Shown here: piece by piece, positions 47,238 through 59,040 of the stretch | Layout: each line of letters starts with the position of its first letter | How positions within the stretch are numbered: the first letter of the stretch is position 1 | DNA from: Bedellia somnulentella | Taxonomy: Eukaryota; Arthropoda; Insecta; Lepidoptera; Bedelliidae | Direction of reading: 5' to 3' | Assembly: GCA_963576735.1 (NCBI GenBank) | Contig: OY755182.1 | Span: forward strand, 3,410,001 to 3,474,000 | Length of the DNA stretch: 64,000 nucleotides | Notes under the pieces: model-generated | What the model saw: only the letters and a program-made list of their open reading frames with translations | Databases searched by the model: none | Told to the model about the DNA's origin: nothing | Made by a program: the position numbers and the translations under genes

Positions 47238-47362
47238 GAATTAGTGTAAAAGCCATGATAAATTATCCACACATATGACTTCAGAAAAGACAAATTGGTG
47301 TAGGCCCGACCCAGGATTTGAACCCACATCGTCTGCACGATAAACGGTGTTCTACCCATAAA
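47238..47362 (-). mobile_element. family B SINE, head portion only
   Basis: Inverse of core start to tRNA-like head (GGTGTAGGCCCGACCCAGGA TTTGAACCC). The 3' half is missing, unlike normal 5' truncation. Confidence 0.8.
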
Positions 47363-47597
47363 ATATAATACCATATCCATAATCCAACGATACATTCATC
47401 TCAGGTATATAAGAGGAAGGATGCAACAAACCCGCAGCTCTGTAACAGCACCTTTTGTTGGCGTCCGAATCGCGAGGCCAAAAAATATTGCACTTTTCTA
47501 AATCGCCAAAATAGTGATGTACTTGGTGGATTTATTTGCTTATCGATAGTTTTTGCTGGTATTTATTATCATAGCATTTATTTTTTATACTTATTTA

Positions 47598-47843
47598 TAC
47601 ATACATATACTCACAGCTATAAATCCCTTAACGGGGTAGCCAGAGCTTTGGAATGAAAAATTCCTCAGCCATTTTTGGAAGTTGATTGGGGAAAAGATGG
47701 TAATAATAAATGTTTTTGGTGACGGGTTTCCAACCACACCGCCCAAAAATCACTTAATAAGCCCCTATACCCTTAGTCGCCTCTTACGATCACCTCACGG
47801 GTAGAAATGGGGTAGTGTTATTCTAAGCCGGCACTACACGGCA
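47598..47843 (-). mobile_element. family A element in 40-bp repeat
   Basis: Complete copy. A related ~41-bp segment (GTATTTATTATCA...TTATTTATA) lies on both sides (47559-47599 and 47883-47925), longer and less exact than usual target duplications. Confidence 0.88.
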
Positions 47844-47924
47844 AATGTTGTTTGTTTGTATGTTTGTATGTAATGTTTGTTTGTATTTATTATCAAAGCA
47901 TATATTTTTTTATACTTATTTATA

Positions 47925-47968
47925 GTCAGGTTATTAATTCTGATTGGGGCAGGCAGAGAACATTCACG
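47925..47968 (-). mobile_element. RTE LINE 3' scrap
   Basis: GTTATTAATTCTGATTGGGG CAGGCAGAGA, inverse of the RTE terminus. Confidence 0.55.
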
Positions 47969-48792
47969 TTTCTTTTCATGTGCGTATTTAAAGGACTTCT
48001 TAGAAGACCACATCGGTTTCCAATATACTTTGAGCGATATCCGCTATATATTTTTGGAACTTTAGTATTGTTTGCAAAAATAATACCGATGTTTTCTTTT
48101 AAGATACTATAGCAATACAAATGTCTATACTCGTGTAAGAATGTAAAATCAATCTTCTCAGTCTTATATTCAGGAATCTTCAGGACAGTATATTACGATG
48201 ACAATTTAGTATATCAATGTTATACATAGGGCACTTGCGTATACGTATGCTCGTGGATAAAATATGGACGTAGATATATCATAATTGTATGAAAATTAAT
48301 AATTGATTAGCAATAAATGAAATTATAATAATTGATTAGCATAATTAGATTTGGTTTATAATTAAATTAAGTATTAGTAACAGTTTAAGAATATAATTGA
48401 ATTAAAAACGTATAAAACTGATCGTGACGAATTCAGATAATATTACTGACACAAAGTGTGACAAAAACCGTTCATGACGTGCTGAATTAAAAATTATTTT
48501 CAATGTTTAAATTAGGATTGAAGTTTTTTTAAACAACATAAAATTTAGATTTTTACATCTGTAACAGGTTACAATGAGTTTACAAAAATAGATAAATGAA
48601 TGTTAAACATAATAATATCATATACCCGGGTTTTCTCGACAGCAACTTTTTATATCGAACCAATAACAATTCCATTTGAATCGAATAACGAGACGTTTGT
48701 CTATGATTGAAGAAAAGGATGGCACAGCAATAAATTTGCAATAAATAGTGACTTCTCAATTTTTTTCAATTTTTCTCTAAATAATTAAATTG
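47969..48792. other. AT-rich spacer
   Basis: Nothing assignable in about 820 bp. Confidence 0.4.
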
Positions 48793-48950
48793 CTGTGTAG
48801 TGTCGGCTTAGAATAGCACTACCCCATTTCTTCCGGTGGGTGTACGTAAGAGGCGACTAACGGTATTGGGGCTTTTTAAGGGATTTTTGGGCGATGCGGT
48901 TTGAGACCCATCGCCAACAACCTTTATTTTACCATCTTTTCCTTTAGGAA
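48793..48950 (+). mobile_element. family A element, 5' part
   Basis: Intact head to ACCATCTTTTCC, then a break. A family A 3' part lies 260 bp on (49211-49312), so this copy seems split by an unidentified insertion. Confidence 0.85.
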
Positions 48951-49210
48951 TTGAAAAACAACACGCACATACAAACAAAGATTTACTCTGAATTATTAAA
49001 CAATCGATAAAAAAACGGACATCCCTAGTACACCTTAAGAGTGCACACTCTGGCTCTTTGTGTGATTGGAACCTTTCATCCGAGGAGGAAGTTCCGACCT
49101 GTAGCAACCCTTATCAAGCTGATCATCTTAATGTATAGTACTCACACCAGAAATAATCAGCTATGTTTGTATGTTTTTATTTGCAATGTACCTTTGTACA
49201 TTTATTTCTA

Positions 49211-49312
49211 CCTTCTTGTCCCCTGTCCAACTTCCAAATGTGGCTGTTGAGTTTCTAGCTCTTAAGCTCTGCTTTTCGGGATTTATAACCATGAGTTTAT
49301 GTATGTATGTTT
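49211..49312 (+). mobile_element. family A element, 3' part
   Basis: GTCCAACTTCCAAATGTGGC ... AACCATGAGTTTATGTATG. It is more diverged than 48793-48950, so it may belong to a different copy. Confidence 0.7.
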
Positions 49313-49316
49313 TGCA

Positions 49317-49580
49317 ATATCGCACCTCCGCTCAAATAGTGACACAACTCAAAAACCAAATTATTGAAAAAATCGTATTTAAAACTTACATTTCTCTTTA
49401 TTTTTACATTTTTGCTCTTGTTACGACAACTGATCATAATTACAAATTAACAAGCTATACATATGCCAGTTCAAGAACTAACTTTTTGATGTTTATCAAT
49501 GGTTAATTAACGTAATGGTAAAACAAGAGGGATTCAATTAATTTTTGAGTTGTGACACTATTTGAGCGGAGGTGCGATAT
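49317..49580. mobile_element. MITE, Tc1/mariner-like
   Basis: 39-bp inverted ends (49317-49355, 49542-49580; one mismatch) beginning TCGCACCTCCGCTCAAATAG and set in TA dinucleotides, consistent with TA target duplication. About 260 bp, non-coding. Confidence 0.85.
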
Positions 49581-49717
49581 ATAAATAAATTACTCAAAAT
49601 TTTGGGGTTTTTTTAACTTACAGTAAGTAGCAGAGTACTATGTAATATCCAAGTGAAACCCATAAAAGTTAAGGGACTAGGTAAAGGGAATCGTTTTCAT
49701 TCAACCCTAATGTGCAA

Positions 49718-50260
49718 TATTTTTAACCGACTTCAAAAAAATGAGTGTTCTCAATTCGAATATATATATATATATATACATGTATATATATTTATGTTTG
49801 TTCGCCGATTATTTTGCCATTTATGAACCGATTTTGATTATTATTTTTTCATTGGAAAGAAGATTGAAGATACTCCCGGATTGGTACCATGATGAGAATA
49901 TCAGGGTCTGATGATGGGACCCTGGAGAAATCGAGGGGAATCCTCGAATTTTATAGGCAAATGTACCGCGTTTTACATATTTTCTGAACTTATATTGGCA
50001 TTTGCTTCTGAAAATCATATTGTTATGCTGCTGAGCTGATAATGGAAGGTGTGGGTCCTCAATCACTAGGAGTTAGGAAACAGTTCTTTCAACGCTCCAT
50101 ATAGATTTATACTCCTCGTCGTAGCTTTTATAAAGAGAAGTACAGGTTCACTAAACATTTCTTTTGTTATGTTATTGTTACCGAGGAAGTACCCTGAGAC
50201 CAGGATTTGATGATGGCATCCCAGGAAATCGAGAGGACTGTCGAAACTTACAATCATGTG
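49718..50260 (+). repeat. lepidopteran dispersed repeat with internal duplication
   Basis: AACCGACTTCAAAAAAATGA ... GAACCGATTTTGATTATTAT is a familiar lepidopteran dispersed-repeat motif. Two related blocks, GGGACCCTGGAGAAATCGAG (49915) and GGCATCCCAGGAAATCGAGA (50214), suggest partial duplication. An AT run lies at 49761-49790. Confidence 0.55.
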
Positions 50261-50278
50261 ACTATAAATTTGTTCAAA

Positions 50279-50428
50279 ACGCCGATAGGCCTGACCTGTA
50301 TAACGTGAGAACACTGTCCAAGCAAATCGTGGGTACTCTGAACAACAGGTGACAATGTCACGTGATATTCAGAAGTATTACTACCTCTGCTAACTACCCT
50401 TCGGGGATATTCAGCGTGAACGATTGAG
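50279..50428 (+). mobile_element. family B SINE, 5'-truncated
   Basis: ACGCCGATAGGCCTGACCTG ... GGGGATATTCAGCGTGAACG. Confidence 0.82.
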
Positions 50429-50608
50429 TCTTTCTTGAGATGTAGAATTGTAGACCATCGCCTTTTGAACAATGTAAAGTTACGTATGGTTGAGCCTATT
50501 TAATATCGTACAGTAATAGAAATACCGGAAATGCGAAGAATAATACAGTAACCGACGCTTCCTCATCCGAGAAGCATCTTTGCCAGGTCCATTCATCTCT
50601 AGAACTCG

Positions 50609-51250
50609 TAAAATAAAATATTTTTTAACAAAAAGACAACCGACTTCATAGTTGGAAAAACAACGGAAAATAAACAATCTAGTACTAAAAAGTACGAAAT
50701 AAGTATTTTAGTTGAATATGAGTACTGTGATGAATACCTTTGCAATTTCTTTATTCCACACGCGTCAGTTCAACCTACCTAAATATTGGAATTCTCTTAA
50801 ATTTATTTTTGAGTCGGTGCCAGTCAAACAAAAGTGATGAATTCACTACTTTCTATCTCTGATTATTACAATCTAAACAATATATATCTATCACTTTACG
50901 TTTTAAATGGTAATACGTACAAAAATCAATTTACCCTACAACTACAAGGTATCCTACATTGTACATGTATATGAAGTGCGAAACTGCGAAATACACGCTT
51001 ATTATTATCAATCTTCAATCATCACGCAGGTTGGTACCGGATCACAAATTAATTTAAGAGAATTTTAATATTGAGGTAGGTTGAACTGACGCGTGTGGAA
51101 TAAAGAAATTGCTAAGGTATTAATCACAGTACTCATATTCAACTAAAATACTTATTTCGTACATGTTAGTACTAGATTGTTTATTTTCGGTTGTTTTTTC
51201 AACTATGAAGTCGGTTTTCTTTTTGTTAAAAATTATTTTTATTTCACTGT
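50609..51250. mobile_element. long-arm foldback element
   Basis: Arms of about 195 bp (50609-50805, 51055-51250), roughly 93% matched, run from TTTTTAACAAAAAG(A/C)AACCGACTTCAT-like ends to TTCAACCTACCT(A/C)AATATT. The ~250-bp centre is AT-rich and non-coding. Confidence 0.9.
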
Positions 51251-51587
51251 AAAATAGTTTGTAGGTGCCAAATGAATCGCTAAAACGTCGAAGTTTTTCG
51301 CATTAATATACTCGCGCAACAATCTAGATGAGGTTTCTCTCTCGTGAGGGCATCATTTGCTTTATGCGACATTGCAGGAAATTTTGACACATGTGTGTGG
51401 TCCCTTGGGACCTTCGACTTCACAAACGTTACGAAGAAATATCAAGGTTATCAAAATTAAGGTTACAATAGGACTCGTTTAAACTATATATCAAAATACT
51501 GACAAATCAAATTGAGATTTTGCTCATATAAGATCAGTTTTTTAGTTGCGCGGGGTTAAGTTGGTGTGAACATAATTATTTCTTACT
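51251..51587. other. spacer
   Basis: Nothing assignable seen. Confidence 0.35.
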
Positions 51588-51870
51588 AGATGACCCGACA
51601 GAGTTCGTACTGTAAATTTGCTTATGCCAAACTTTAGGCGTTTTTTCCGGCACTCTGAGTTCAATCAAGTGTGAATATTTTATTGATCATTTTTTTCCAG
51701 GATAAAAAGTATTCTATGTCATAATTTAGGTCATTATCTAGCATTCCGCTAAATATCATTCATATACATTCTGTAATTGAGAAGCCTTTTCATCTCAAGC
51801 ACACAAACATCCAAACATCTAAACTTTCACATTTATAATTTTAAATAGGATATTGTAATAACAATTAAAT
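51588..51870 (+). mobile_element. family C repeat, uninterrupted
   Basis: ACTAGATGACCCGACAGAGT TCGTACTG ... GGCGTTTTTTCCGGCACTCT ... CATCTAAACTTTCACATTTA TAATTTTAAATAGGAT. Shows the pre-insertion site for 22820-23066. Confidence 0.82.
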
Positions 51871-52423
51871 TGTAAGTTCAATTAAAAATGGGTTTTTATC
51901 TCTTTGTTTTTTTTTTCTCCCTTGGGTATTAGATGGATATATTTTCTTCTTTCTCTCTAAAACCTTCGTAAATTTTGATTCAATTTACTGTACATGAAAC
52001 ATCTTTTTTCAGTACCTTGTTTGTCCAATTATTGTTTGTTCGATGTAACATTACTTGTAAATGTTTTTCAGCATTTTTCTGCGATTATAAGGGTTCCTGC
52101 CCTACTCGTAGTACTATTTGCGATTTCTAGCAAAAAAAATATAGCTGTAGAGTAAAGCAATTAATATTTTTAGATTTATCTGCACAAATCATAATGAGTG
52201 AATGTTTAACACTTACAAAAATTTGAAAAAACTATATATCTTACTTAACTTAAATCTATAAAAAATAATCTAATAATAAATCTGATTCTATGCTCTAATT
52301 ATTAGTTTTAGTTTGCACATAACTTTTGTCAATCGATGTCGATAATGTTAATTTCACGTTTTATTTATAAACAGATCCCTTATCCGCAAAAAGGGACACG
52401 AAAAACTAAAACATACATCTCAC
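51871..52423. other. AT-rich spacer
   Basis: No gene or family recognised. Confidence 0.4.
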
Positions 52424-52605
52424 TTATACTACCCCTTGCTTCGGTCGGCACGTTAAGCCGTTGGTCCCGGCAACTATCACGGTAGTAGTCGTAAATGAAC
52501 CAACTCGCATTTCGTCAGCGTGGTGGACTAAGGCAAAATCACCTTATATGCGGTAGGCTCGAGCCCCTTGCTGGAGACATATATGGGCAGTGAAAAAACC
52601 GTAGA
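52424..52605 (+). mobile_element. third SINE family, 3' portion
   Basis: GTTAAGCCGTTGGTCCCGGC and CAGCGTGGTGGACTAAGGC followed by CTCGAGCCCCTTGCTGGAGA match the 3' domain pattern of common lepidopteran SINEs (recalled, not searched). Confidence 0.5.
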
Positions 52606-52865
52606 AAAGTTATGCGCGCTCAAAAGTGGCACTTAAAAAACAGGCTTGTTGATAGATGTGAACAGCAAACTTTTAAAAAGAAAATTGAAATTTCATCGCT
52701 CTCATTGTGTAGCGATGTATAAACCTGCTCAAAATATTGGCATGTAGGTAATACAAATGAATTTGTCGAATAGTTATACAGTTTTGGACACCTCTGATAA
52801 CACTAAATCCATCAACTTCTTTTTATAAAAATATAAAGCCGTCTCGTCGATATTGATATTACAAC

Positions 52866-52964
52866 ATCGCTGAACAATAACTTTAAAAGCCCCAAAACCA
52901 TAGATCGCCTCTTACTACACTCCGCGGGTAGTTATGGGCTAGTGCAGTTCTAAGCACAGCAATT
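52866..52964 (-). mobile_element. family A head portion
   Basis: TTAAAAGCCCCAAAACCATA GATCGCCTCTTACTACACTC ... TCTAAGC; lacks the 3' half. Confidence 0.75.
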
Positions 52965-53001
52965 AGAAAATATCAAATAAAAATAATATAAGGAAAATAA
53001 C

Positions 53002-53195
53002 CCACATAGCCGAGTTGTACTTTGCCATGTGACAGTGTATTCGTACAAAACGGGATAGACCTGCCCCCTATCACATGAGTACACTGTCTAGTAAAACGTG
53101 GATACCTACTTTGGACACTAGGTGGCGCTGTCACCGTGTTCATAAGTATTGGTACCTCTGCCTACCCCTTCGGGGATAAACGGCGTGAACGTTTG
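53002..53195 (+). mobile_element. family B SINE, 5'-truncated (second subtype)
   Basis: CACATAGCCGAGTTGTACTT ... ACTAGGTGGCGCTGTC ... GGCGTGAACGTTTGTG. Confidence 0.85.
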
Positions 53196-53910
53196 TGTAA
53201 GGAAAATAACTAAAAGATTTAAATAAATAAAAAATGAAATTATATTTGGATCTTAGCTAAGATTAGAAACTTTACAGGCAGCGCTGGTTTACAGCCAGAG
53301 CCAATTAAGTATTAATTGAATAGTAAGCAGATATATAGTAGTTTCTAGGGTCTCACTACGAGTACCTGAATTAGCTTACAAATCTTCTCAACTTCACTTC
53401 ACTTACTTACTTATGAAAGTTGTTAAGACCTTTCGACTTCCCTCCGTCTGCTTTCGCTACAATACAGCGCGCTCGAATTTACTCGAAAGATTTCTAATGT
53501 AGAAAAGATATTGTAATCAGTTTGAGTAGGCGTCAGCAAAGAAGTTTTAACAAGCAAAATCCTCTAATTAATTCTATTATTAAAGCGAACCGCCTACAAA
53601 TGGCCACAAATAAAAACAAAACTTAATTTGTAAGTAAATATGTCTTAATGAACTAAGATATATAAGAGGTGCTGAAAATAATAGACTGAAATTTGAAAAT
53701 AATTATTAACAAATTTTTGAATTGTTTTCGCAGTGATACGACTATAGTTTTGACCAAAATAGAAAAGATAATGTTGAGCTTGATAAAAAGTTAAGGACAA
53801 ACCACATTCTTTAAAGACTATATTATACGAAATTAGCGGGAACGTTGGAATCTATTATTTCCAATTCAGCTTTACCTTTCTGCATATAATACCACGATAT
53901 ACGCGAATAC
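53196..53910. other. spacer
   Basis: No gene or family recognised in about 700 bp. Confidence 0.4.
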
Positions 53911-54084
53911 GCACGAGCGACCTTTTAACTAGATATCTTTTAATTATATAAAACACCCATCTCTTTCACACTTACTTAGTATCGTCTACTATCATCTCAT
54001 TCTAACCGATCGATGATAAAATAACGCTAGTGCTAGGCCTCCTGCCCGGCTAGTACTAGCGGTGTTTAAACTAGTTATCGCGTG
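53911..54084. mobile_element. foldback element FB, partial
   Basis: One arm (CTTACTTAGTATCGTCTACT ATCATCTCATTCTAACCGAT) plus the outer end of the other (AGCGGTGTTTAAACTAGTTA TCGCGTGG); most of the second arm is deleted. Confidence 0.8.
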
Positions 54085-54137
54085 GGCTACCCCTTCTAGG
54101 GATTTATAGCCATGAGTATATGTAATGTATGTATGTA
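54085..54137 (+). mobile_element. family A 3' end joined to FB element
   Basis: GGCTACCCCTTCTAGGGATT TATAGCCATGAGTATATG begins at the FB terminus with no spacer. Confidence 0.8.
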
Positions 54138-54305
54138 TCCGGGAGCTTGCGTTTTGAAAGTCACATCCTTGCTTCAGACCCAAGGTTGCTTGAAGGAAAA
54201 CACCGTGACTAAGACCATATATTTGAGTTGAACTTAGTCATAAGTCAATGTGTTGTGATTATGTAATAGCAAATATAATTATAAGGACATATTACACACA
54301 TTAAG

Positions 54306-54549
54306 CTACATTCATATACTCACGGCTATAAATCCCTTAACAGGGTAGCCAGAGCTTTGGAATGAGAAATTCCTCAGCCACTTTTGGAAGTTTATTGGGG
54401 AGAAGATGGTTTAAATAAATGTTTTTGGTGACGGGTGTCCAACTACATCGCCCAAAATCACTTAAAAATCCCCTATACCCTTAGTCGCCTCTTACGATCA
54501 CCCACGGGTAGGAATGGGGTAGTGTTATTCTAAGCCGACACTACACGGC
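54306..54549 (-). mobile_element. family A element, full length
   Basis: Of the subtype with CCCTTAACAGGGTAGCC and AGCTTTGGAATGAGAAATTC, like 47598 and 57460. Confidence 0.9.
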
Positions 54550-54604
54550 AAGCTTGCCCCTAGAAAACTATATTAATGACTGTGGGTAAAAGATACGAAC
54601 TCGA

Positions 54605-54790
54605 CTATATATTTACGGCTATAAATCCCAAAAGGGGTAGCTAGAGCCTCAGAATCTGAATCCCTCAGCCATATTTGAAAGTTGAGAGGGAAAACATATT
54701 AAATTGAAATGGGTTGGTGATGGGTCACCAGCGTCTCTCTCTAAGTCGTCTCTTACGATACCTACACCATGAAATGGATTCGTTCTGTTC
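54605..54790 (-). mobile_element. family A element, degenerate
   Basis: GGCTATAAATCCCAAAAGGG ... GGTTGGTGATGGGTCACCAG ... GTCTCTTACGATACC. Confidence 0.7.
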
Positions 54791-54794
54791 ATCA

Positions 54795-55085
54795 TCATCA
54801 TAAACTTAAGAGCGACGCTCTTATCGGTGTTACTGTGGGAACAGAAAAGATAATACTGGCCAGTACACCCTGCTGTGTACCAACTTATAATTTGAATCTA
54901 TGCTTACCTCGAAAATCATTAACACACCGCGATGTAGGAATATGAGTGAGACGCTGCTATGTGCGAGTGAGTCCGCAGTAGTGTGTGCTCTAACATGACT
55001 CCTAAATAAAACTCTCCAGTGACTTCTATTTAATGCCAGCTCCTTAATCTCTTGGTAAGACACGACGTCCACTTATACGTCTGAC
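54795..55085 (-). mobile_element. LINE 3' end with (ATG)n tail
   Basis: Minus-strand translation contains DVVSYQEIKELALNRSHWR, a LINE C-terminal pattern, followed by ~230 bp of 3' sequence ending GAGCGTCGCTCTTAAGTTTA and ATG repeats. It is a different LINE from the RTE copies above. Confidence 0.6.
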
Positions 55086-55151
55086 GAGGTTCATTCTGTT
55101 ATAACATTAAATTTCTCAGCAATTTAATAAGATACTTACTAATGGCCCGTT

Positions 55152-55442
55152 AACCGTGACAGCTCAGTGGGTAAAACTCCGCTTATCGTGGGACGATGAG
55201 CGTTCAAATCCTGAATCCTGAGCGTGAGGTAAAACATCGTGAGGAAACCCACATGGCTGAAATTCACTTAGTCGTTTGACAGTAGTGCATTCATACGAAA
55301 CGGCGATAGCCCTGCCCACTGTTACTTGAGTACACTGTCCAAAAAACTTCGGTACTCTCAACACCAGGTGACAATTTCACGTGATGTTCAGAAGTATAAG
55401 TACCTATGCCAACCCCTCTAGGGCTATACAACTGAACGTTTG
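55152..55442 (+). mobile_element. family B tRNA-SINE
   Basis: GTGACAGCTCAGTGGGTAAA (A box), GAGCGTTCAAATCCTG (B box), AAACATCGTGAGGAAACCCA (core), tail GAACGTTTGAG. The segment between B box and core is shortened. Confidence 0.9.
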
Positions 55443-55639
55443 AGTTTTACTAATGGAATGAGTAAATGTATGTGTGTATATAATAAAATAATCTATAAAA
55501 TAGCTTATGTAACAAATTAATTAAAAGTTCAATAACAAAATTTAAAGTAAACCAAAAGTCTCACTCAGTCTAGACGTAGAGATAATATTTGCTTTTGGTT
55601 TGATATGCGAGTTTGCTCATTTAATTTCATTTACTCTGT

Positions 55640-55742
55640 TTTTATACACACATATATACCCACGACCATAAGCCCCAAATAGAGTAGCCAGAGCTTTGGA
55701 ATTCATAATGTCTTAGCCACTTCAGGAAGTTTTAGGAATGCG
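55640..55742 (-). mobile_element. family A 3' portion
   Basis: ATATATACCCACGACCATAA ... AGAGCTTTGGAATTCATAAT. Confidence 0.7.
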
Positions 55743-56761
55743 TACATAACATTGCGACTATGCGTTACAGTTCATAGTTTTCCCATAGGTAGTATAATAT
55801 TTATAACCGTTGCCTACCCCAATGAAAATTAGAAGCGTAGTTCCCTACATCTTTGTTTGTAAAATTACATTCATTACTCAATATTAATTGATATAAGCCT
55901 CATAAAACCTCCTCTTCATTTAATAAATGGCTTTACGAGCACTTCCACACTTCATTGTCAACCAAATTTACCGAACTAGAGCATAAGTGACGTTTTTACT
56001 TCACCATATTGAATATCGTCTTAGGTTGTGGCCAGAAAAATAGCGGATAGTATTATTTAAGTTGTAATGCTGATTTATTGTGAGCCCAGTAGTAATCGTA
56101 AGATTTTGGAGGGGTTATGTAGTAAGTTAATACATATAAGTTACTACCAGTATTTAGTTTCGGCATAGAATTGACGTCTATGGGCTGATGATGATGATTG
56201 AATAGAGAGATCTGCTCAGTTCAACGAAAGTGTATGAAGCTTTCAGTGATTGGTTTTCTGCAAATACTTAATTAAACTCTGATTGTTTTCATTCTCTTAA
56301 GTTATTTATTGATTCCACAAAACTGCAATCATAACATGTTTCAATCATTATTGATGAAAATTACATAAGAAACACAAAAATATGTCTTATTTCCTTTGCA
56401 ATAGTCCATAACGTTACATAATAAGGCAGAGTTATTTGATGAATCAATTTTACCTTAGCTCACATACCTTAAATTATACGAGAATTACGAAATCACGGAT
56501 AACTAAACAATACTCATAAAACTTTTTACTTTTTACAATATATACATCTTATTTTATTTATATGGATGCACCACTTATATGGGATACTATTAATTATGAC
56601 GTTATCAGGTGAAAAAAAAATATCTCTTCCCTGCAGTTCATTTTTTTCACATAGCTGTTATTGCAAATTCGTCCTGAAAGAATGAACCACGACTCAAACT
56701 AGCCACCTCACTATCAAAGCTCGGCTGACAAATCAAAACTACCTACTTATATCATTTTCCA
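55743..56761. other. spacer
   Basis: No gene; 56175-56200 (ATGGGCTGATGATGATGATT G) is a short SINE-type (ATG)n tail. Confidence 0.4.
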
Positions 56762-56848
56762 TACATGCATAATATACATATACTCACTGCTATAAGTCCC
56801 TAAAAGAGATAGCCAGAGTTCTAGAATAAGAAATTCCTCAGAATAACA
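56762..56848 (-). mobile_element. family A 3' portion, degenerate
   Basis: CATATACTCACTGCTATAAG TCCCTAAAAGAG ... AAATTCCTCAG. Confidence 0.7.
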
Positions 56849-57459
56849 TTTTCCATGGCCCAAATTTCCCTCGCGACGCTGCATCATATCGCAATCTTCA
56901 TAAAACTTGTATTAAGCTGATCTCTTCTTAATACGCTATCGGATTATCGTTACAGTAGTGAATGGGAACTCCCACTTTCGTAACTTTGTATCTGTAATGT
57001 GCTATATATTTGATCTTCTTACGATACAGAATCACTTCTTAGAGGTCTTAATATAAAGATAGTAATTATGGTTTTGATAAAGGACGTCTAACTATTGATG
57101 GAATCCAAACTATATCGAATCAAATGAGGAGTGATACCGTGTTATTTACGCTTCAGAATATCACTGCTCTCTCTCATTCCATGTGAGTCAGCCGAAAGCA
57201 CCCTTGGCTAGATTATTTATCGCCTTTAACTTCAAAATGAAGCTAAGGAATATTTAGCATAGTTGATTTTAGAATGAGAGTATTGTTTGTCACATTAAGT
57301 TAATAATCTGGGTCTGTGACAATATCGCCCATTTATCAATAATAGGATAGCTCTATTCTAGGCCGATACAGCCAAATTAACAACATACATACGATTTTAA
57401 TTGAAGTTAGTATAGCTTGAATTTGCGGCTGAGCTCTTTCCGAATATGTAACTATGTCT
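56849..57459. other. spacer
   Basis: Unassigned; 57300-57375 (CTATTCTAGGCCGATACAGC C) may be a family A head relic. Confidence 0.35.
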
Positions 57460-57704
57460 TACATACATACATATACTCACGGCTATAAATCCCTTAACGG
57501 GGTAGCCAGAGCTTTGGAATGAGAAATTCCTTAGCCACTTTTGAAAGTTGATTTGGGAAAAGATGGTAATAATAAATGTTTTTGGTGACGGGTCTCCAAC
57601 CGCATCGCCCAAAAACCACTTAAAAAGCCACTATACCCTTAGTCGCCTCTTACGATCACCCACGGGTAGAAAGGGGTAGTGTTATTCTAAGCCGACACTA
57701 CACG
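57460..57704 (-). mobile_element. family A element, full length
   Basis: Complete; flanks AACTATGTCT and AACAATGTCT suggest a 10-bp duplication with one change. Confidence 0.9.
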
Positions 57705-58242
57705 GCAAATTAACAATGTCTGTCAGTTTAACAAGATTTTAAATTAAGATCAGCCACCTTTTAAATTATATATTATAAAAAACAGATTTATCATACCTTC
57801 GAACTCCTTCAGAGACGATGTAATAACCGAAACCGAATAGTACATGGTCGCTGGTACATAGGCATTAGCAGTCCACATAACAGTACATTACCACTTGCAA
57901 ACATTTGGCGTGATATACAGCATTCCTTGGTCAAATTTATGAGGTCCGAACTCCAGTGTAGTGGGTTCCGGGCAAACCACAAGGCATTTCCCGGTGGGGC
58001 TCAATTACGTCATAAATATTACCTATTGTTACCAGCCGTCAGTTGTTTTGACCATGTTTGGAATTCGGTTGATTAATAAATTAGCTAATTACATCATGCA
58101 TATGTATCTGTTAAAAATATCTACAATTCATTGCTTTCCCTGTTAGATTCGATTTCTTTGCTGCTGATGAAATGCTTCAAAGAGATAACAGATATCGTGA
58201 AACATATAATATGAAATTATTATCTAACAATATTTTCATCAG
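57705..58242. other. spacer
   Basis: No gene or family recognised. Confidence 0.35.
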
Positions 58243-58328
58243 TCAACTGTCAAAATCAGCTGAGGAATATCTAGTTCAAAAGCTAAGGCTACCCTTTCTA
58301 GGGATTTATAACCGTGAGTATGTATACC
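58243..58328 (+). mobile_element. family A 3' portion
   Basis: TCAACTGTCAAAATCAGCTG AGG ... AACCGTGAGTATGTATA. Confidence 0.8.
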
Positions 58329-58367
58329 ACAGGTGACTCGCTAACTTTACCACACATTATAAAAGAT

Positions 58368-58559
58368 TACATACATACATACATATAATCACGGCTATAA
58401 ATCCCTAAAAGGGGTAGCCAGAGCTAAGGAATTACAAATCCCTCAGCCACACTTGGAAAGTTGAGTGGGGGGGCCTCAATACCGTTAGTCGCCTATTACG
58501 TACACCCACCGGAAGAAATGGGGTAGTGCTATTCTAAGCCGACACGACACTACACAGCA
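58368..58559 (-). mobile_element. family A element with internal deletion
   Basis: About 55 bp missing at GTGGGGGGG/CCTCAATACC. The head carries a small CGACA duplication (CCGACACGACACTACACAGC). Confidence 0.88.
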
Positions 58560-59040
58560 GAGAAAAAAGATTAAAATAAGTAAAGCAAAAGTTTCGTCTT
58601 AATCATCAAAAACTAAGTTATTTACAAAAGATTAAGTGTTAAGTGGGAAGGCAATCTTCAAAAGAGTGGTATTTCCAGCGAGCAAAGCATACTTAAATTG
58701 TTGTAATGCAAGCCTTACTTTCTGCCTAGCCCATTAAAAACGAATGGGGCTTGAAGACTAAGTGTATGTATGCCTCGTATTTTCAGCTTTGTTCGACATA
58801 TAAGTAAAGAATACAGCATTTTATCACGTCCGGGAAACCTCGAATCAAATACGACACTCCCTTTCGACTGGTTCTGCGCTAGTGATGTAAGATTTTACCG
58901 TTTGTTTATCGATATTTGCTTCTGTCGTGTGTGCTGATGATTTGAGAAAATATGTTATTTGAGTAGTTTAAGGTTTATTTATACATATATTTTGGTACGA
59001 TAAATAAATATTTATATGTATAATAAATATTATATCTATA
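58560..59040. other. spacer
   Basis: Nothing assignable. Confidence 0.35.

Noticed and set aside
49171..49506. 111-codon plus-strand frame
   Set aside because: It runs through a family A 3' end into a MITE terminal repeat, so it is not a gene.
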